From positions 1-64,000 of the forward strand of contig NZ_JBGUAU010000005.1 of assembly GCF_041820985.1 (NCBI RefSeq): a stretch of DNA of 64,000 nucleotides. Direction: 5' to 3'. This stretch comes from Evansella sp041820985 (GTDB taxonomy: Bacteria > Bacillota > Bacilli > Bacillales > Salisediminibacteriaceae). The position numbers were made by a program, and so were the translations under genes. Under the pieces are notes generated by a model. It saw only the letters and a program-made list of their open reading frames with translations. It did not search any database and was not told where the DNA came from. Of this stretch, positions 60,971 through 64,000 are shown in pieces. Position 1 is the first letter of the stretch. Every line of letters begins with the position of its first letter.

Positions 60971-62497
60971 TTAATTAGTCTTTATTTTCTTCCTGCTTTG
61001 AATTAATTTTTTATAGTCTTTGGGAGTCATCCCTTCGACTCTTTTGAAAACAGAACTAAAGTGTTTGGGATCCTCATAACCAACAAGCTTACACACCTCA
61101 CTTGTTTTATTTATCCCTTCCGTGAAAAATTCCTTCGCCTTTTCCATTCGATATCTCATAATATATTCTGAGAATGTACAGCCTGTTTGTGCTTTAAATT
61201 CTCTTGATAAATAACTTAAGCTAACATGATGTTCATTGGCGAAATCTTGAAAAAATAGATTATCTTGATAATTGTTATGGATCCACTGTACAACTCTTGG
61301 GATTAAATGCTTCGGTTCAATTAATGTTGGGGTGAAATATTCTGCCAAGTTTTCGAATACTTCCTTTAACCAATTAGACAATTGGTTGAAATCAGACAAT
61401 TTATTTAATATATCTAAGTTTATTTGAATAGACTCAATGTCCGTATTTGATTCTAACTTCTCTTTTAGTTTATATTTTAGGGCATAGTGCATATTATTAA
61501 TTAATAATTTCAGCTGAGAAATAGTAATCTTTCTATGCTGTAACTCTAAAGTTATACTATCAATTACCCCATTAAGTTTTAATAATTCCCCTTTTGAAAT
61601 TAGAGTTTCAATCACTCGAATTTTAACCCATACATTGGTCAAATCAACTTCTTCCTCTAGAGCTTCTGGGGGAACGAATGTCGATTGTCCAAATCTCATA
61701 TGTTTTTCTAAATTTTTATTCACTAAAGCAAATGTTCTTGCAATACTTTCATTTTCCCTCTTCTTAAGGTAGCTCATATGGACTATTTCCTTACTTTTCA
61801 TTTGTTCATAAATGTCCTTTAGATGTATTTCTATTTGGATCTGATTTTCCTTTTCCATTTCAGGAATAAGTAGCACTCTGCTTTGAGAATCATAATCTAA
61901 ACAGAATAGTCCATTTTTATATAAGGACTTCCTTTCAAGAAAGCCTAACCATTCTCCCTTTGTAATACTGGAATCAGCCCAGCTTTTATCCCCTTCCCGA
62001 TTTTCTAATATCAAACAGACTAAATAATAGGAGTTTCGATATAAAATATGTTCTTCTTCATTTTCTAGAGATGTATATAGCATTTTAGAAATAGCCAAAA
62101 TCTCACTTTCTCGTATTTTTCTTTCTTCACTTTCAATAGTGGCAATAACTTGATCAACTGTTGTATATAGCTGCTCTTTTTTGATAGGTTTTAATAAATA
62201 ATCAATTACTCCTATCTTGATACTCTGCTGAGCATAATTAAATTGATCATGTACACTTAAAATAATACACTTTACGGAAGGGTCTACTTTCAATATTCTA
62301 TTTATCAGTTCTAGACCATTCATTCCAGGCATTGTTATATCGGAAATAACTAGTTGTGGATGAACCTTTTCTAGTGCAGAAAAAGCATCATCTCCGTTTT
62401 CAAAAGAATAAATCGTGTGTGCTGGCTCATAGCGTTTAAATAATTCTACTAACTCCATTAATGCCCACGGTTCATCTTCTACAAGAAATAAATTCAT
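60971..62497 (-). CDS. YesN-type response regulator, AraC output
   Basis: The product is 508 residues. The receiver domain has the phospho-Asp in LVISDITMPGMNGLELI, acidic pair EDEP at the N-terminus and Lys in YLLKPIKKEQL. A long middle region (130-400) is family-typical. The C-terminal AraC DNA-binding domain is VSLSYLSREFKAQTGCTFSE and VCKLVGYEDPKHFSSVFKRV, two helix-turn-helix motifs. It overlaps the sensor gene by 4 nt. It probably activates the importer and catabolic genes downstream. Confidence 0.92.
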   Translation of the reverse strand: MNLFLVEDEPWALMELVELFKRYEPAHTIYSFENGDDAFSALEKVHPQLVISDITMPGMNGLELINRILKVDPSVKCIILSVHDQFNYAQQSIKIGVIDYLLKPIKKEQLYTTVDQVIATIESEERKIRESEILAISKMLYTSLENEEEHILYRNSYYLVCLILENREGDKSWADSSITKGEWLGFLERKSLYKNGLFCLDYDSQSRVLLIPEMEKENQIQIEIHLKDIYEQMKSKEIVHMSYLKKRENESIARTFALVNKNLEKHMRFGQSTFVPPEALEEEVDLTNVWVKIRVIETLISKGELLKLNGVIDSITLELQHRKITISQLKLLINNMHYALKYKLKEKLESNTDIESIQINLDILNKLSDFNQLSNWLKEVFENLAEYFTPTLIEPKHLIPRVVQWIHNNYQDNLFFQDFANEHHVSLSYLSREFKAQTGCTFSEYIMRYRMEKAKEFFTEGINKTSEVCKLVGYEDPKHFSSVFKRVEGMTPKDYKKLIQSRKKIKTN

Positions 62498-64000
62498 TGG
62501 CCATCCAACTCCTTCCGTCTTTCATATATTACAAAAGGTATTTCTAAAGTTATTGTTGTTCCGAAATTCTGTTCACTTTCTATTCTCAAACCAAATGTTT
62601 TACCATATAATAATTGAATTCTCTCTTGAATATTTATAAGCCCAATTCCTGAACCTTCACTATCGTATTTATCTTTAAAAGTTAAGGATAGTAGTCTTTC
62701 TTTCAAAGCTTCTACCTTATCCTTTTCCATGCCCTTTCCATTATCTTTAATCGTTATAACGAGAATGTCACCATTTTTTTTACCATTTAACTCCACTAAT
62801 CCTCCATTTTTTACATCACTAAGACCGTGGTTCACAGCGTTTTCTACAATAGGCTGAATTGTTAATTTAGGTAATGACGCCACGAATAGTTCTTCATCTA
62901 TACTACATTGTAATTTAAATCTTTTTCCAAAACGGTAATTTTGTATTTTCATGTAATTATGTACATGTTCTAATTCATTCATTAGAGGAACTGGCTCCCT
63001 TAAATGCTTCATACTATATTTAAATAAATCAGAAAGTGCCTCGGAAATTTCTGCAACCTCCTCAACTCCCTTTACACGGCTAATAGATTTCATGATATTT
63101 AACGTATTATACAAAAAATGAGGATTTATTTGAGATTGGAGCGCAATTATTTTCGCATCTTTTTCGGCCAACTTGGATTCATATACTTCCCTAATCAAGC
63201 GATTGATGCTATCAAGCATCTTATTGTAAACTCGATTCAAGACGTCCATTTCTTCATTTCCCGTTATTTCCATTCGCTCTTTCAACTTACCCTTTTCTAC
63301 TAATGTCATTTTTGCCATTATCTTTTCAAGAGGTTCAGTGATAGTATGGGATAGCCAAATTGAAACAAATGTAATAATTATGGTGGAAAGCAACCCAATG
63401 TAGATAATGAAAGACTGGATTCTTTTCTGTTCTGAAACAATAAACATATCTGATATTAATATCAGTGTTCTCCAATCGGTGTAATTTGATTTCTCAAAAG
63501 TATATAAGTAATCGTTATTCTCCCAACTAACTTCTCCAAATGAATTATTATCCATTTCCTCTTTAAATTCAAAGTTTCTCATTTTTTCACCTGTTAGTTC
63601 ACGATTATTATCATAAATCACATCGTTTTCCTCTGTAATAATGAGAACTCTAATATGGTCACCTAATTCAAGGTGATCATTAAGGACCAGTAGATTATTT
63701 AACGAATCAATATTAACTTGTATTTTCATGGAACCAATATAATGCCTACGTGGTATTTGATAAATGTGCTTTACTAGAGAAATCACTTGCTTACGTGTGC
63801 CATTCTGTAAGAGGATTTCTTCTGTTGGTAAAAGCATAAATTCATTTTTGGATAGCCCTCCTAACGTGTCTTCCCAATCCTCTTTTAGTATGGCTCTTTC
63901 AATACTTAAATCTCCTCTTTTATAGTAGTTGTAAACAATTCTATTCGTTGTATATATTGAAATCTTCTCTACATCATGCATAGGATATCCATAATTAAAT
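62494..64000 (-). CDS. YesM-type sensor histidine kinase, 5' end outside window
   Basis: The frame is open to the window edge (FNYGYP before the first Met), so the N-terminus is missing. An extracellular dCache-like part is followed by a helix (SFIIYIGLLSTIIITFVSIW), HAMP (VEKGKLKERMEITGNEEMD), the His-kinase block QSQINPHFLYNTLNIMKSIS (phospho-His) and the ATPase domain with IVENAVNHGLSD and GSGIGLINIQERI. It should detect an extracellular sugar or the loaded binding protein and phosphorylate the YesN-type regulator. Confidence 0.92.
   Translation of the reverse strand, partial: FNYGYPMHDVEKISIYTTNRIVYNYYKRGDLSIERAILKEDWEDTLGGLSKNEFMLLPTEEILLQNGTRKQVISLVKHIYQIPRRHYIGSMKIQVNIDSLNNLLVLNDHLELGDHIRVLIITEENDVIYDNNRELTGEKMRNFEFKEEMDNNSFGEVSWENNDYLYTFEKSNYTDWRTLILISDMFIVSEQKRIQSFIIYIGLLSTIIITFVSIWLSHTITEPLEKIMAKMTLVEKGKLKERMEITGNEEMDVLNRVYNKMLDSINRLIREVYESKLAEKDAKIIALQSQINPHFLYNTLNIMKSISRVKGVEEVAEISEALSDLFKYSMKHLREPVPLMNELEHVHNYMKIQNYRFGKRFKLQCSIDEELFVASLPKLTIQPIVENAVNHGLSDVKNGGLVELNGKKNGDILVITIKDNGKGMEKDKVEALKERLLSLTFKDKYDSEGSGIGLINIQERIQLLYGKTFGLRIESEQNFGTTITLEIPFVIYERRKELDGQ

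Overview
The window looks like chromosomal DNA from a low-GC, endospore-forming member of the Bacillaceae. The evidence is strong AGGAGG-type ribosome binding sites, frequent TTG/GTG starts, a Spo0E-type phosphatase, a MntABCD-type manganese transporter behind a MntR-like operator, a YesMN-type two-component system, DUF3231 and CD3324-like proteins, collagen-like surface proteins and dispersed GC-rich repeats known from Bacillus. I cannot name the species. No rRNA, tRNA or CRISPR array was seen.

Layout. 0-14 kb: loosely packed accessory genes (alpha/beta hydrolase cut by the window edge, NUDIX, serine hydrolases, VOC proteins, lipoproteins, DUF3231, a Dus tRNA-modifying enzyme) mixed with frameshifted genes and palindromic repeats. 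14-20 kb: membrane protein, broken GHKL kinase, collagen-like protein, methyltransferase, TetR plus SDR operon. 20-26.6 kb: decayed DNA with an N-terminally truncated IS4 transposase, gene fragments, a broken MerR with its DUF4260 partner, a nonsense-mutated HD protein and an MBL-fold hydrolase. 26.7-30.3 kb: manganese ABC transporter operon. 30.4-33.8 kb: decayed tandem duplication of an SDR-terminator-BCCT block, a His/Gly-rich repeat protein and an intact BCCT transporter. 34-43 kb: serine hydrolase, YVTN-propeller surface protein sharing its N-terminal domain with the collagen-like protein, alpha/beta hydrolase, 7TM-GGDEF diguanylate cyclase and an SH3 lipoprotein. 43-48.3 kb: frameshifted PD-(D/E)XK-like nuclease bounded by two 219-bp palindrome-rich repeats, then small genes among three copies of another repeat of about 145 bp. 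48.3-64 kb: one catabolic gene set on the minus strand: YesMN-type sensor and regulator, sugar ABC importer, DapA-type aldolase/dehydratase, aldehyde dehydrogenase, DJ-1/PfpI protein, Ldh-type and SDR dehydrogenases, cyclase-family hydrolase and a GH78 alpha-L-rhamnosidase.

How the parts work together. The right-hand cluster reads as sensing, import, deglycosylation and oxidative breakdown of a rhamnoside-type oligosaccharide. The middle carries surface proteins with a shared anchoring-type module. Most of the rest is genome in flux: at least five short-repeat families, about ten gene remnants and six genes broken by a single-base indel or stop codon. The most interesting candidate system is the nuclease gene whose 3' end is physically part of a dispersed palindromic repeat (42,961-44,475), with a diverged solo array at 20.8 kb.
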